A stretch of 64,000 nt of DNA from Streptomyces griseosporeus (GCF_014656055.1 NZ_BNBR01000009.1:167481-231480), one strand, 5' to 3'. Shown: positions 38,032 to 46,960, numbered from the stretch's first letter. Notes: a model not told the origin generated them from the letters alone. Translations and numbers: made by a program.

Positions 38032-38448
38032 TCAGGCGTCGGGCCCGGCGACGATCTTGCCGTTCTTCACCTGCACGGGCAGCTGCTTGAGCGGCGTGGT
38101 GGCCGGGGACTGGAGGACCTCGCCGGTCGTGGCGTCGAACTGGCTGCCGTGACACGGGCAGATCAGCTTGGTGCCCTCCAGCTTGTTGATGGGGCACTGC
38201 GCGTGCGTGCAGATGGTGCTGTAGGCCTTCAGCCCGCCGCTCGCGTCCCGGCTGACGACCACGTTGTGGTCACGGTACAGCCGGGCGCCGCCCTGCGGGA
38301 CCTCGCTCTCCGCGCCCAGCTCCACCGGCCCCGTGGGCCGGCCCGGCGAGTCCCCGGCCGAGCAGGCGGCCAGCCCGAACCCGGCGACGGGCGTGACGGC
38401 CGCTCCCTTCAGCAGGGCGCGACGGCTCGGGGCGGGGCGGCCGGGCAT
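38032..38448 (-). CDS. Rieske 2Fe-2S protein, Tat-exported lipoprotein
   Basis: A 138-residue protein with a Tat-type signal (SRRALLKGA) ending in a lipobox with C29 (GLAAC). The mature domain binds a Rieske cluster: ligands C80 and H82 in CTHAQC and C97 and H100 in CPCHGS, with C85 and C99 placed for the stabilising disulfide. It is a free-standing extracytoplasmic electron carrier or ligand-sensing Rieske protein, not the bc1 subunit, which has membrane helices. Redox partner unknown. It diverges from the LacI regulator over a region with a perfect palindrome. Confidence 0.92.
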   Translation of the reverse strand: MPGRPAPSRRALLKGAAVTPVAGFGLAACSAGDSPGRPTGPVELGAESEVPQGGARLYRDHNVVVSRDASGGLKAYSTICTHAQCPINKLEGTKLICPCHGSQFDATTGEVLQSPATTPLKQLPVQVKNGKIVAGPDA

Positions 38449-38534
38449 AGGGGGTCTCCAGGGGATCGCTGGTCCGACGGGGTGGGTGCCGACGATACCC
38501 GGTGACGATCAGGGGGCGGCACGCCGGTCTCGGG

Positions 38535-38564
38535 GACGTAAACGCTTGCGCAAGCGTTTACGTC
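38535..38564. promoter_or_regulatory. Perfect 30-bp LacI-type operator
   Basis: GACGTAAACGCTTGC is followed directly by its reverse complement GCAAGCGTTTACGTC. The core AAACGCTTGCGCAAGCGTTT has the central CG step and AACGNTT-like arms typical of LacI/GalR operators. It lies 78 bases before the LacI gene and 86 before the Rieske gene start, so it may control both and autoregulate the regulator-kinase operon. Confidence 0.88.
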
Positions 38565-38642
38565 CACCCCTCGGATGGGATAGCTTCCCGGCCAGGGCCC
38601 ACCCGCCGGGCCCCGCGGGCCGCCGTCCGGAAGGGAGACCGC

Positions 38643-39674
38643 ATGCCGACCATGGCCGACGTCGCACGCTCCGCCGGGGTCTCCGTGGCGACCGTCTCGC
38701 ACGTGCTGAACGGCACCCGCCCGGTGCTCCCCCACACCCGCCAGGCCGTCCTGGACGCCATCGAGGAGCTGGGCTACACCCCGAACACCCTCGCCCGCTC
38801 CCTGGTGACGTCCCGCACCCGCTCCATCGGGCTGGCGGTGTCCGCGATCAGCAACCCCTACTTCACGGAGATCCTCCAGGGCGTCGAGGCGGCGGCCCTG
38901 GAGCACGGGTACGGCCTGCTCATCGCCGACCCGCACGACGATCCGGACCACGAGCGCAAGGTCGTCCAGCTGCTGCACGAGCGCCGGGTGGACGGCATGA
39001 TCGTCGCCCCGTCCGCCCGGCCGGCCGCGCTGGTGGCCTACCTCGAACGGCACCGGGTGCCCGCCGTCCTCCTCGACCGGGTGCTCGACACCACGGCCGA
39101 GGGGGCGCCGCCCTTCGACCAGGTGTGCGCCGAGAACGCCGCTCCGACGGCCCGGCTCGTCACCCACCTCGCGGAGCTGGGGCACCGGCGCATCGGCCTC
39201 GTCGCGGGCCTGCCCGGGCTGAGCACGACCGCCGAGCGGATCAGCGGGTACCGGCAGGGCCTGGCCGCCGCCGGGCTGCCGTACGACGAGCGGCTCGTCG
39301 TGCACGGCGACTCCGCCTCGGCCGGCGCCGAACAGGCCACCGCCGCCCTGCTGTCCCTCGGCTCCCGGCCCACCGCCCTGGTCAGCGCCAACAACGCGAT
39401 GACCCTCGGCGCCCTGCGGGCCCTGCGCGCGCACGGCCTGTCCGTGCCCGGGGACATCGCGCTGTGCTGTTTCGACGACTTCGCCTGGGCGGACCTGTTC
39501 TCGCCCCGGCTCACCGCGATCGCCCAGCCCAGCCGGGAGATCGGCGCGCGGGCGGTGCGGGTGCTGCTCGACCGGCTCGGCCGGCCGGACCGGCCCGCCC
39601 GGACCGTACGGCTGCCGTGCGCCTTCGTACACCGCACCTCCTGCGGGTGCCCCGAGAAAGGAACCGACTCGTGA
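38643..39674 (+). CDS. LacI-family transcriptional regulator
   Basis: A 343-residue repressor: N-terminal helix-turn-helix plus hinge (MADVARSAGVSVATVSHVLNG, then GYTPNTLARSLVTSRTRSIGL) and a periplasmic-binding-protein-like effector domain (AISNPYFTEILQGVEAAALEHGYGLLIADPHDD; HRRIGLVAGLPGL; CCFDDFAWADLFSPRLTAIAQPS). The ATG at 38643 follows AAGGGAG. It ends in a Cys-containing tail (TSCGCPEKG). The perfect palindrome upstream is very likely its operator. Its stop overlaps the sugar-kinase GTG, so the effector is probably the kinase's substrate or product. Confidence 0.94.
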   Translation: MPTMADVARSAGVSVATVSHVLNGTRPVLPHTRQAVLDAIEELGYTPNTLARSLVTSRTRSIGLAVSAISNPYFTEILQGVEAAALEHGYGLLIADPHDDPDHERKVVQLLHERRVDGMIVAPSARPAALVAYLERHRVPAVLLDRVLDTTAEGAPPFDQVCAENAAPTARLVTHLAELGHRRIGLVAGLPGLSTTAERISGYRQGLAAAGLPYDERLVVHGDSASAGAEQATAALLSLGSRPTALVSANNAMTLGALRALRAHGLSVPGDIALCCFDDFAWADLFSPRLTAIAQPSREIGARAVRVLLDRLGRPDRPARTVRLPCAFVHRTSCGCPEKGTDS

Positions 39675-40588
39675 TCGTCGTCGCCGGTGAGGCCCTGATC
39701 GACCTGGTACCGCAGGGCACGGGCGCCCTGGCCGCTCTCACCCCGGCACTCGGCGGCGGCCCGTACAATACCGCCGTGGCGCTCGGCCGCCTCGGCTCGC
39801 CCGCCGCCTTCTGCTCCCGGGTGTCGTACGACGCGTTCGGCGAGGCCCTGCTCGACGGGCTGCGCCGGGCCGGGGTGGACGTCACGGCCGTACGGCGCGG
39901 GCCGGAGCCGACCACGCTCGCGGTCGCCACACTCGACGCGGGCGGTTCGGCCGCCTACTCCTTCTACGTCGAGGGCACCGCCGACCGGCTCTTCACCGCG
40001 CCCGCCACGCTGCCCGCCGGCACCCGCGCGGTGTCCTTCGGCACGTGCTCGCTGGTGCTGGAGCCGGGGGCGAGCGCGTACGAGGAGCTGATGCGGCACG
40101 CCTCGGCGCGGGGTGTGTTCACCGCTCTCGACCCGAACATCCGGCCGGGGCTCATCGCGGACGCGGACGCCTACCGGGCGCGGTTCAAGAACTGGCTGCC
40201 GTCGGTGACACTGCTCAAGCTGTCCGAGGAGGACGCCCGCTGGCTGGGCGGCACCCCGCAGGAGTGGCTGGCCGCCGGTCCCGCGGCCGTCGTGATCACG
40301 CACGGCGGCGACGGGCTGACCGCCTACACGGCGGACGGCGCCGTGCACGCCGTGCCGGGCGAGCGGGTCGACGTCGTCGACACCATCGGCGCCGGGGACA
40401 CGGTGAACGCGGCCCTGCTGCACGGCCTGGCCGCCCGCGACGCCCTCTCCCCCGAGGCCCTGACCGCCCTGGGCGCGCAGGGCTGGACCCGGCTGCTGCG
40501 GTTCGCGGCCCGCGCGGCGGCCGTCACCTGCTCCCGGGCGGGAGCGGAACCGCCGTACGCCCATGAGCTGGACGGCCCGTCGGACTGA
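39671..40588 (+). CDS. PfkB-family carbohydrate kinase
   Basis: A 305-residue ribokinase-family kinase with the N-terminal GGGPYNTAVALGRLG substrate motif and the C-terminal DTIGAGDTVNAALL motif with the catalytic aspartate and anion hole. Closest in feel to fructokinase or 2-keto-3-deoxygluconate kinase; I cannot decide between them. The GTG start at 39671 overlaps the LacI stop (GTGA). It forms a two-gene regulator-kinase operon without its own transporter. Confidence 0.9.
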   Translation: MIVVAGEALIDLVPQGTGALAALTPALGGGPYNTAVALGRLGSPAAFCSRVSYDAFGEALLDGLRRAGVDVTAVRRGPEPTTLAVATLDAGGSAAYSFYVEGTADRLFTAPATLPAGTRAVSFGTCSLVLEPGASAYEELMRHASARGVFTALDPNIRPGLIADADAYRARFKNWLPSVTLLKLSEEDARWLGGTPQEWLAAGPAAVVITHGGDGLTAYTADGAVHAVPGERVDVVDTIGAGDTVNAALLHGLAARDALSPEALTALGAQGWTRLLRFAARAAAVTCSRAGAEPPYAHELDGPSD

Positions 40589-40600
40589 CCCCGGCGCCGT

Positions 40601-41464
40601 TCAGCCGGCCCGGCCCACCGCCCGCAGCGCGCCGGGGCGCAGGCCCGTGAGGCGGTCCAGGGCGGCGGCGGTGGCCTCGTCGGCGGGGAGGTGGACCAGC
40701 ACCCGCTGCCCGTCGTCGGGCAGCATCAGCGTCTCGTACAGCAGGTCGAGCGGGCCCGCCTCCGGGTGCTCGATCCGCCGGTTCCCGGTGCGCCGGGGCG
40801 TCACGGACAGGTCGGCGAACCGGTCGGCGAACTCCGCCCCCGCCGTCAGGGTCAGCTCCTCGGCCAGCTCGGCCACGTACGGGTCGTTCACCGGGGCCTC
40901 GTGCCGCAGGTGGGCGACCAGGTCGTCGGCGACGCGGTCCCAGGCCGGGTAGGCGCGGCGGGCGCGCGGGTCGGTGAACAGGTGGCGGAGCAGATTGGGG
41001 CGGTCCGTGTCGAACAGCCCGAGCGGCCCGCACAGGCGCTCGTAGCCGGTGGTGCGGTGCAGGACGTCACCGATCCGGTTGAGGACCGCGGCGGGCGCGG
41101 GTTCCAGCCGGTCCACGACGGCCCGTACGGCGGGGCGCGCGGTGCGGGTGTGCGGCGGGGCGGCCGCGCAGATCAGCGGGTCGCCGCCCTCCGCCTCCTT
41201 GGCGTAGCGGCGCAGTGCCAGCCGGTCCCGCAGGGTCAGCCGCAGCGCGTCGGCGAGGGCGCCGAGCACCTGCGCCGAGGGGTGGCGGTCGCGGCCCTGC
41301 TCCAGACGGGTCAGGTACTCGACGCTGATGCCGGCGAGCGTGGCCAGTTCGGCGCGGCGCAGGCCCGGGGTGCGGCGGCGGACGCCGGCGGGCAGCCCGG
41401 CCTCGGCCGGGGTGACGGCTTCGCGCCGGCCGCGCAGGAACGTGCCCAACTCGTTGTCGCTCAC
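40601..41464 (-). CDS. HTH regulator with MmyB-like ligand-binding domain
   Basis: A 287-residue protein with an XRE-type helix-turn-helix (LRRAELATLAGISVEYLTRLEQGRDRHPS) and a C-terminal MmyB-like domain (PAAVLNRIGDVLHRTTGYERLCGPLGL; NLLRHLFTDPRARRAYPAWDRVADDLVAHLRHE) that in related structures binds fatty-acid-like ligands. The GTG at 41464 is the only sensible start. Such genes in actinobacteria commonly regulate a divergent oxidoreductase or small protein; here the divergent gene is a YceI-family lipocalin-like protein. Confidence 0.9.
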   Translation of the reverse strand: MSDNELGTFLRGRREAVTPAEAGLPAGVRRRTPGLRRAELATLAGISVEYLTRLEQGRDRHPSAQVLGALADALRLTLRDRLALRRYAKEAEGGDPLICAAAPPHTRTARPAVRAVVDRLEPAPAAVLNRIGDVLHRTTGYERLCGPLGLFDTDRPNLLRHLFTDPRARRAYPAWDRVADDLVAHLRHEAPVNDPYVAELAEELTLTAGAEFADRFADLSVTPRRTGNRRIEHPEAGPLDLLYETLMLPDDGQRVLVHLPADEATAAALDRLTGLRPGALRAVGRAG

Positions 41465-41565
41465 GGCGTCGAACGTACCAACGCCCCTCCGTCCGAGGGT
41501 GGCCCTGTCGCTACCAGGCTGCGCCCGGCCTCCCTGGCCCGGCGCGCGGGCCGCAGGGTGGCGGC

Positions 41566-42120
41566 ATGACCAACGACGCGATCACGACGGCCGCGCTGCC
41601 GCTCGCTCCGGGGCACTGGACCATGGACCCCCTGCACTCCTCGGTGCACTTCACCATCCGCCACCTGGGCATCTCCACGGTGCGGGGACGTTTCTCCGCC
41701 TTCGGGGCCGAGCTGTACGTCGGTGCGACCGCCGACGACGTGCGGGTGTCGGCGACGATCGAGCTGGCCTCCGTCGACACCGGCAGCCCCGAGCGGGACG
41801 CGCACCTGCGGGCCGCCGACCGGCTGGACGTGGCGAGGCGGCCGACGATGACGTACCGCTCGACCCGGGTGCGGGGCGGGGGCGCGGAATGGACCGTGGA
41901 CGGCGAGCTGACGATCGGGGACGTGACCCGGCCGGTGTCGCTCGCGGTGGACTTCGGCGGGCTCGGCGACTCGCCCGTCGGCAGCGCCCGGCATGCCGGG
42001 TTCGGGGCGAGGGGCCGGATCCGGCGCAGCGACTTCGGGCTGGACTTCGCGCCGGGGGTGCTCGGGGACGTGGTCGGGATCCAGCTCGACCTGCAGTTCG
42101 TGCAGCCGGCCGGCGGCTGA
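41566..42120 (+). CDS. YceI-family isoprenoid/lipid-binding protein
   Basis: A 184-residue protein of the YceI lipocalin-like family (GHWTMDPLHSSVHFTIRHLGISTVRGRFSAF; ATIELASVDTGSPERDAHLRAADRLDV; RSDFGLDFAPGVLGDVVGIQLDLQF). Family structures bind polyisoprenoids or amphiphiles in a barrel. There is no signal peptide, so it is probably cytoplasmic. It diverges from the MmyB-type regulator, itself a possible lipid sensor. Confidence 0.92.
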   Translation: MTNDAITTAALPLAPGHWTMDPLHSSVHFTIRHLGISTVRGRFSAFGAELYVGATADDVRVSATIELASVDTGSPERDAHLRAADRLDVARRPTMTYRSTRVRGGGAEWTVDGELTIGDVTRPVSLAVDFGGLGDSPVGSARHAGFGARGRIRRSDFGLDFAPGVLGDVVGIQLDLQFVQPAGG

Positions 42121-42129
42121 GCGGACGCA

Positions 42130-42178
42130 GACGCCCGCGGGCCCCACCGGGGATGGTCCGGTGGGGCCCGCGGGCGTC
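42130..42178. terminator. Bidirectional terminator between yceI and uvrA
   Basis: A perfect 21-bp GC-rich stem (arms 42130-42150 and 42158-42178) around a 7-base GGATGGT loop, between two convergent genes. Confidence 0.9.
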
Positions 42179-42200
42179 GTACGGAGGACTTCCGGGCCGG

Positions 42201-45200
42201 TCAGGCCTTGGCGGACCGGCTCGTCTTCTTCGCCGCCGCCTTGGTGGCGGTCTTCTTCGCGGTCGCGGTCTTCTTCGCGGCCGTGCTGTTCTTGGTGGCC
42301 GCGGTCTTCTTGGCGGCCGCCGTCTTCTTCGCCGTCGTCCTGGCGCGGGGCGCCGGGATCGAGGCGTCGCTGATCCGGTCGGCGCCGAGGATCTCCCGCA
42401 GGAACTTGCCGGTGTGGCTGGCCGGAACGCCGGCCACCTCCTCCGGCGTGCCCTCGGCGACCACCAGGCCGCCGCCCGCGCCGCCCTCGGGGCCCATGTC
42501 GACGATCCAGTCGGCGGTCTTGATCACGTCGAGGTTGTGCTCGATGACGATGACCGTGTTGCCCTTCTCGACCAGGCCGGAGAGGACCTTCAGCAGCTTG
42601 CTGATGTCCTCGAAGTGCAGACCGGTGGTCGGCTCGTCGAGGACGTAGACCGTGCGGCCGGTGGAGCGCTTCTGCAGCTCGCTGGCGAGCTTGACGCGCT
42701 GGGCCTCACCGCCGGACAGCGTGGTCGCGGACTGGCCGAGGCGCACGTACCCGAGGCCGACGTCGTGGAGCGTCCTGAGGTGGCGGTTGATCGCCGGGAC
42801 CGCCTCGAAGAAGTTCATGGCCTCCTCGATCGGCATGTTCAGGACCTCGGCGATGGACTTGCCCTTGTAGTGGACCTCCAGGGTCTCCCGGTTGTAGCGG
42901 GCACCGTGGCAGACCTCGCACGGGACGTACACGTCCGGGAGGAAGTTCATCTCGATCTTGATGGTGCCGTCGCCCGCGCAGTTCTCGCAGCGGCCGCCCT
43001 TGACGTTGAAGGAGAAGCGGCCGGGCAGGTAGCCGCGGACCTTCGCCTCGGTGGTCTCGGCGAACAGCTTGCGGATGTGGTCGAAGACGCCGGTGTACGT
43101 CGCCGGGTTGGACCGCGGGGTGCGGCCGATGGGCGACTGGTCGACGTGGACGACCTTGTCGACGAGGTCGTCGCCGTCCACGCGCGTGTGCCGCCCCGGC
43201 ACGTTCCGCGCGCCGTTCAGCTCGCGGGCCAGGTGCGTGTACAGGATGTCGTTGACCAGCGTGGACTTGCCGGAGCCGGAGACGCCGGTGACCGCGGTGA
43301 ACAGGCCCAGCGGGAAGGACACGTCGATGTCCTGGAGGTTGTTCTCGCGGGCGCCGTGCACGGTGAGCTGCCGGGACGGGTCGCGCGGGCGGCGCACGTC
43401 GGGCACCGGGATGGCCTTCTTGCCCGACAGGTACTGGCCGGTCTGCGACTCGGCGTTGGCGAGCAGCTCCTTCAGGGAGCCGCTGTGCACGACCTTGCCG
43501 CCGTGCTCGCCGGCGCCGGGGCCGATGTCGACGATCCAGTCGGCGACCTTGATGGTGTCCTCGTCGTGCTCCACGACGATGAGCGTGTTGCCCATGTCGC
43601 GCAGCCGGACCAGGGTCTCGATCAGCCGGTGGTTGTCGCGCTGGTGCAGGCCGATGGACGGCTCGTCGAGGACGTACAGCACGCCGACGAGGCCGGAGCC
43701 GATCTGGGTGGCGAGCCGGATGCGCTGGGCCTCGCCACCGGAGAGCGTGCCGGCGGCGCGGTTGAGCGAGAGGTAGTCGAGGCCGACGTCGACGAGGAAG
43801 CGCAGCCGCTCGTTGACCTCCTTCAGCACCCGCTCGGCGATCTTCTTGTCGCGGTCGTTGAGCTTCAGCTCGCCCAGGAAGTCCGCGCAGTCGCTGATGG
43901 ACATGCCTGAGACCTCGGCGATCGACTTGCCCATGATCGTGACGGCGAGGACGATCGGCTTCAGGCGCGTGCCCTCACAGGTGGGGCAGGGCACCTCGCG
44001 CATGTAGCCCTCGAAGCGCTCGCGGCTGGCGTCGGACTCGGCCTCGCTGTGCCGGCGCTTGACGAAGGAGACGGCGCCCTCGAAGGGCGTGGTGTAGCGG
44101 CGCTCGCGGCCGTACCGGTTGCGGTAGCGGACCTCGATCTGCGTCTTGTGGCCGTAGAGCAGGGCCTTCTTCGCGCGCTGGGGCAACCCGGCGAAGGGGA
44201 TGTCGGTGCGGAAGCCGAGGGCGTCGGCGAGGGCGCCGATCAGGCGGCCGAAGTAGTCCTTGGTGTGGCCGTGCGACCAGGGGTGGATGGCGCCCTCATC
44301 GAGGGACTTGTCCTCGTCCGGGACGATCAGCTCCGGGTCGACCTCCATGCGCGTGCCGATGCCGGTGCAGTCGGGGCAGGCGCCGAAGGGCGAGTTGAAG
44401 GAGAAGGAGCGCGGCTCCAGCTCCTCGAAGGACAGGTCGTCGTACGGGCAGTACAGGTGCTCCGAGTACATGCGCTCGCGCTCGGGGTCGTCCTCGGGGA
44501 GGTCGACGAAGTCGAGCACGACCATGCCGCCGGACAGGCCGAGGGCGGTCTCCACGGAGTCGGTGAGGCGGCGCTTGGCGGAGTCCTTGACCGTGAGGCG
44601 GTCGACGACCACCTCGATGGTGTGCTTCTCCTGCTTCTTCAGCGTCGGCGGGTTGGACAGCTGGATCGTCTCGCCGTCGACACGCGCGCGGGAGTAGCCC
44701 TTGGTCTGCAGGTCGGCGAAGAGGTCGACGAACTCGCCCTTGCGCTCGCGCACCAGCGGCGACAGCACCTGGAAGCGGCTCCCCTCCGGCAGCTCCAGGA
44801 CCTTGTCGACGATGGCCTGCGGCGACTGGCGGGAGATCGGCCGGCCGCACTCCGGGCAGTGCGGCTTGCCGATGCGCGCGAAGAGCAGGCGCAGGTAGTC
44901 GTAGACCTCGGTGATGGTGCCGACCGTCGAGCGCGGGTTGCGCGAGGTCGACTTCTGGTCGATGGAGACGGCGGGCGACAGACCCTCGATGAAGTCGACG
45001 TCCGGCTTGTCCATCTGGCCGAGGAACTGGCGGGCGTACGAGGAGAGCGACTCCACGTAGCGCCGCTGGCCCTCGGCGAAGATGGTGTCGAAGGCCAGGG
45101 AGGACTTGCCCGACCCGGACAGGCCCGTGAAGACGATGAGCGCGTCACGGGGCAGGTCGAGCGAGACGTTCTTCAGGTTGTGCTCGCGCGCGCCACGGAC

Positions 45201-45218
45201 GATGAGACGGTCGGCCAC
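42201..45218 (-). CDS. uvrA: Excinuclease ABC subunit A with histone-H1-like C-terminal tail
   Basis: Damage-recognition ATPase of nucleotide excision repair, 1005 residues with two ABC modules: Walker A GLSGSGKSS and GVSGSGKST, signatures LSGGEAQRIRLATQIG and LSGGEAQRVKLASELQ, and zinc clusters CPECGRPI and CENCAGDG/CEVCHGARYN. The GTG at 45218 (VADRLIVRGAREHNLKN) matches the family start. The last 50 residues are a Lys/Ala/Thr repeat (AKKTAAAKKTAATKNSTAAK), absent from E. coli UvrA and much like the KAAAK tails of histone H1 or bacterial HU-like proteins. It probably adds nonspecific DNA affinity. Confidence 0.97.
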   Translation of the reverse strand: MADRLIVRGAREHNLKNVSLDLPRDALIVFTGLSGSGKSSLAFDTIFAEGQRRYVESLSSYARQFLGQMDKPDVDFIEGLSPAVSIDQKSTSRNPRSTVGTITEVYDYLRLLFARIGKPHCPECGRPISRQSPQAIVDKVLELPEGSRFQVLSPLVRERKGEFVDLFADLQTKGYSRARVDGETIQLSNPPTLKKQEKHTIEVVVDRLTVKDSAKRRLTDSVETALGLSGGMVVLDFVDLPEDDPERERMYSEHLYCPYDDLSFEELEPRSFSFNSPFGACPDCTGIGTRMEVDPELIVPDEDKSLDEGAIHPWSHGHTKDYFGRLIGALADALGFRTDIPFAGLPQRAKKALLYGHKTQIEVRYRNRYGRERRYTTPFEGAVSFVKRRHSEAESDASRERFEGYMREVPCPTCEGTRLKPIVLAVTIMGKSIAEVSGMSISDCADFLGELKLNDRDKKIAERVLKEVNERLRFLVDVGLDYLSLNRAAGTLSGGEAQRIRLATQIGSGLVGVLYVLDEPSIGLHQRDNHRLIETLVRLRDMGNTLIVVEHDEDTIKVADWIVDIGPGAGEHGGKVVHSGSLKELLANAESQTGQYLSGKKAIPVPDVRRPRDPSRQLTVHGARENNLQDIDVSFPLGLFTAVTGVSGSGKSTLVNDILYTHLARELNGARNVPGRHTRVDGDDLVDKVVHVDQSPIGRTPRSNPATYTGVFDHIRKLFAETTEAKVRGYLPGRFSFNVKGGRCENCAGDGTIKIEMNFLPDVYVPCEVCHGARYNRETLEVHYKGKSIAEVLNMPIEEAMNFFEAVPAINRHLRTLHDVGLGYVRLGQSATTLSGGEAQRVKLASELQKRSTGRTVYVLDEPTTGLHFEDISKLLKVLSGLVEKGNTVIVIEHNLDVIKTADWIVDMGPEGGAGGGLVVAEGTPEEVAGVPASHTGKFLREILGADRISDASIPAPRARTTAKKTAAAKKTAATKNSTAAKKTATAKKTATKAAAKKTSRSAKA

Positions 45219-45453
45219 GCCGGTCCGCACCTTTCTTGAGAGAAGTGACAGGGGCGGGGCCCCCGTCTTTCCCAGACTAGGGGGAGCCACTGACAACGCC
45301 GGTCGGATTCCCGGGTTGGTTCACCGGATGCAAACAATCCCCGGCCATCCAGCATGCCCGACGCCACGTCCGACCATATAGCACGTGCATTCGATTTACG
45401 GCACCGCCGCGACCACCTTCACCCGAAGGTGTGGCCGGACTAGTGTCAGCAGC
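45219..45453. promoter_or_regulatory. Divergent uvrA promoter region
   Basis: These 235 bases separate uvrA (-) from the mycothiol-isomerase-family gene (+). A short palindrome GCACGTGC is visible near 45382, but I saw no GAAC-N4-GTTC LexA box and no confident promoter pair. Confidence 0.4.
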
Positions 45454-46140
45454 ATGATTGATCACGCACGTGACCTGGCGTCTGTACAGGACGCGACCGA
45501 GCGGCTGCTCACGGCAGCCGCCAAGCTGGACAACGCGAGCGTGACGGAACCGTCACGGCTCCCCGGCTGGACCCGCGGCCACGTCCTCGCCCACCTCGCC
45601 CGCAACGCGGACGCCCTCGTGAACGTCCTGGAGGGCCGCCCCATGTACGTCTCGGGCGAGGCCCGGGACGCCGACATCGAGCGGGACGCCCCGCGCCCGC
45701 TGGAGGCGCAGCTCGCCGACGTGCGCGAGACCGCGGCCCGCTTCCAGGCCGTGGGCGCGGCGCCGGCCGACTGGTCGCGCACGGTGGAGCTGCGCAACGG
45801 CGTCACCGACAGCGCGGCCCGGGTGCCGTTCCGGCGCTGGGCCGAGGTCGAGCTGCACCACGTGGACCTGGGCATCGGCTACGAGCTGGAGGACCTGCCG
45901 GAGGAGTTCACCGAGCGCGAGATCGACTTCCTGGCGGCCCGCTTCTCCGGGCACCCCGATGTGCCGCCGACCCGGGTCACCGACGGCACGCGCGCGTGGA
46001 GCACCGGGCGGGAGGCGGCCGGGCCCGAGGTGACGGTCAGCGGTGCCCCGGCCGACCTGCTGGGGTGGCTGGCGGGCCGCCGCGACGGCGGTGCGCTGAG
46101 GGTGGACGGCGGCGCGCTGCCGGCGTTGCCGCCGCTGTAG
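45454..46140 (+). CDS. Mycothiol-dependent maleylpyruvate isomerase family protein (DinB fold)
   Basis: A 228-residue protein with an N-terminal DinB-like four-helix metal-binding domain (ATERLLTAAAKLDNASVTEPSRLPGWTRGHVLAHLARNADALVNVL; WAEVELHHVDLGIGY supplies His/Glu metal ligands) and a C-terminal MDMPI domain with the DLLGWLAGRRDGGALRVDGG segment. Members use mycothiol, the actinobacterial thiol, to isomerise or conjugate substrates; the substrate here is unknown. The ATG at 45454 is preceded by GTGTCAGCAGC rather than a clear ribosome-binding site. Confidence 0.9.
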   Translation: MIDHARDLASVQDATERLLTAAAKLDNASVTEPSRLPGWTRGHVLAHLARNADALVNVLEGRPMYVSGEARDADIERDAPRPLEAQLADVRETAARFQAVGAAPADWSRTVELRNGVTDSAARVPFRRWAEVELHHVDLGIGYELEDLPEEFTEREIDFLAARFSGHPDVPPTRVTDGTRAWSTGREAAGPEVTVSGAPADLLGWLAGRRDGGALRVDGGALPALPPL

Positions 46141-46245
46141 GACGCGGAGCGGCTGCGGCCCGTGTGCGGGCCCGGAGCGGCGCCGAGGCCCGGAGGGCGG
46201 CCGCCCGGCGGTCGCTCGCGGGGGCTCGGCACTAGGCTGACGTCC

Positions 46246-46902
46246 ATGACGTACAGCGGACAGGTGACGGTCGGCGGCCCGGCGGACGTGCACGAGCTCA
46301 AGGACCTGATGATCACCAAGATCGCGGTCGGGCCCATGGACAACAACGCCTATCTGCTGCGCTGCCGGGCCACCGACCAGCAGCTCCTGATCGACGCCGC
46401 CGCCGAGGCGCGGACGCTGCTCGGCATGATCGGTGACGACGGCATCGCCTCCGTCGTCACCACCCACCGGCACGCCGACCACTGGCAGGCGCTCGCCGAG
46501 GTCGTCGCGGCCACCGGCGCCCGCACCCACGCCGGCCGCGACGACGCCGAGGGCATCCCGGTGCCCACCGACGTCCTGGTGGACGACGGCGACGTCATCC
46601 GGGTGGGGCAGGTGGAGCTGACCGCGCGCCACCTCGTCGGGCACACGCCGGGCTCGATCGCGCTGGTCTACGACGACCCGCACGGCCACCCGCACGTCTT
46701 CACGGGCGACTGCCTCTTCCCCGGCGGCGTCGGCAACACACGCCAGGACCCCGAGGCCTTCGCCCGCCTGATCCACGACGTGGAGACCAAGATCTTCGAC
46801 GTACTGCCGGACGAGACCTGGGTCTACCCCGGCCACGGCAACGACACGACGCTGGGCGCGGAACGGCCGCATCTGCCGGAGTGGCACGCGCGCGGGTGGT
46901 GA
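46246..46902 (+). CDS. MBL-fold metallo-hydrolase, glyoxalase II-like
   Basis: A 218-residue metallo-beta-lactamase-fold hydrolase with the metal motif THRHADHW (HxHxDH variant), H in LVGHTPGS, D in TGDCLF and H in YPGHGNDT. It resembles glyoxalase II and persulfide dioxygenase proteins. With the preceding mycothiol-dependent family protein it may act on a mycothiol thioester, which is inference from adjacency. The ATG at 46246 was chosen because MTYSGQVTVGG precedes the conserved core directly. Confidence 0.92.
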   Translation: MTYSGQVTVGGPADVHELKDLMITKIAVGPMDNNAYLLRCRATDQQLLIDAAAEARTLLGMIGDDGIASVVTTHRHADHWQALAEVVAATGARTHAGRDDAEGIPVPTDVLVDDGDVIRVGQVELTARHLVGHTPGSIALVYDDPHGHPHVFTGDCLFPGGVGNTRQDPEAFARLIHDVETKIFDVLPDETWVYPGHGNDTTLGAERPHLPEWHARGW

Positions 46903-46960
46903 CCGCGGGGCACGTCGGGCACCGAGAGTCGGTGAACGGCGGCGCGCCCGGCGCGTATTG

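Noticed and set aside
45219..45453. Possible LexA/SOS boxes before uvrA, and likewise before uvrB and uvrC.
   Set aside because: No GAAC-N4-GTTC or close variant was found in the three upstream regions by eye.
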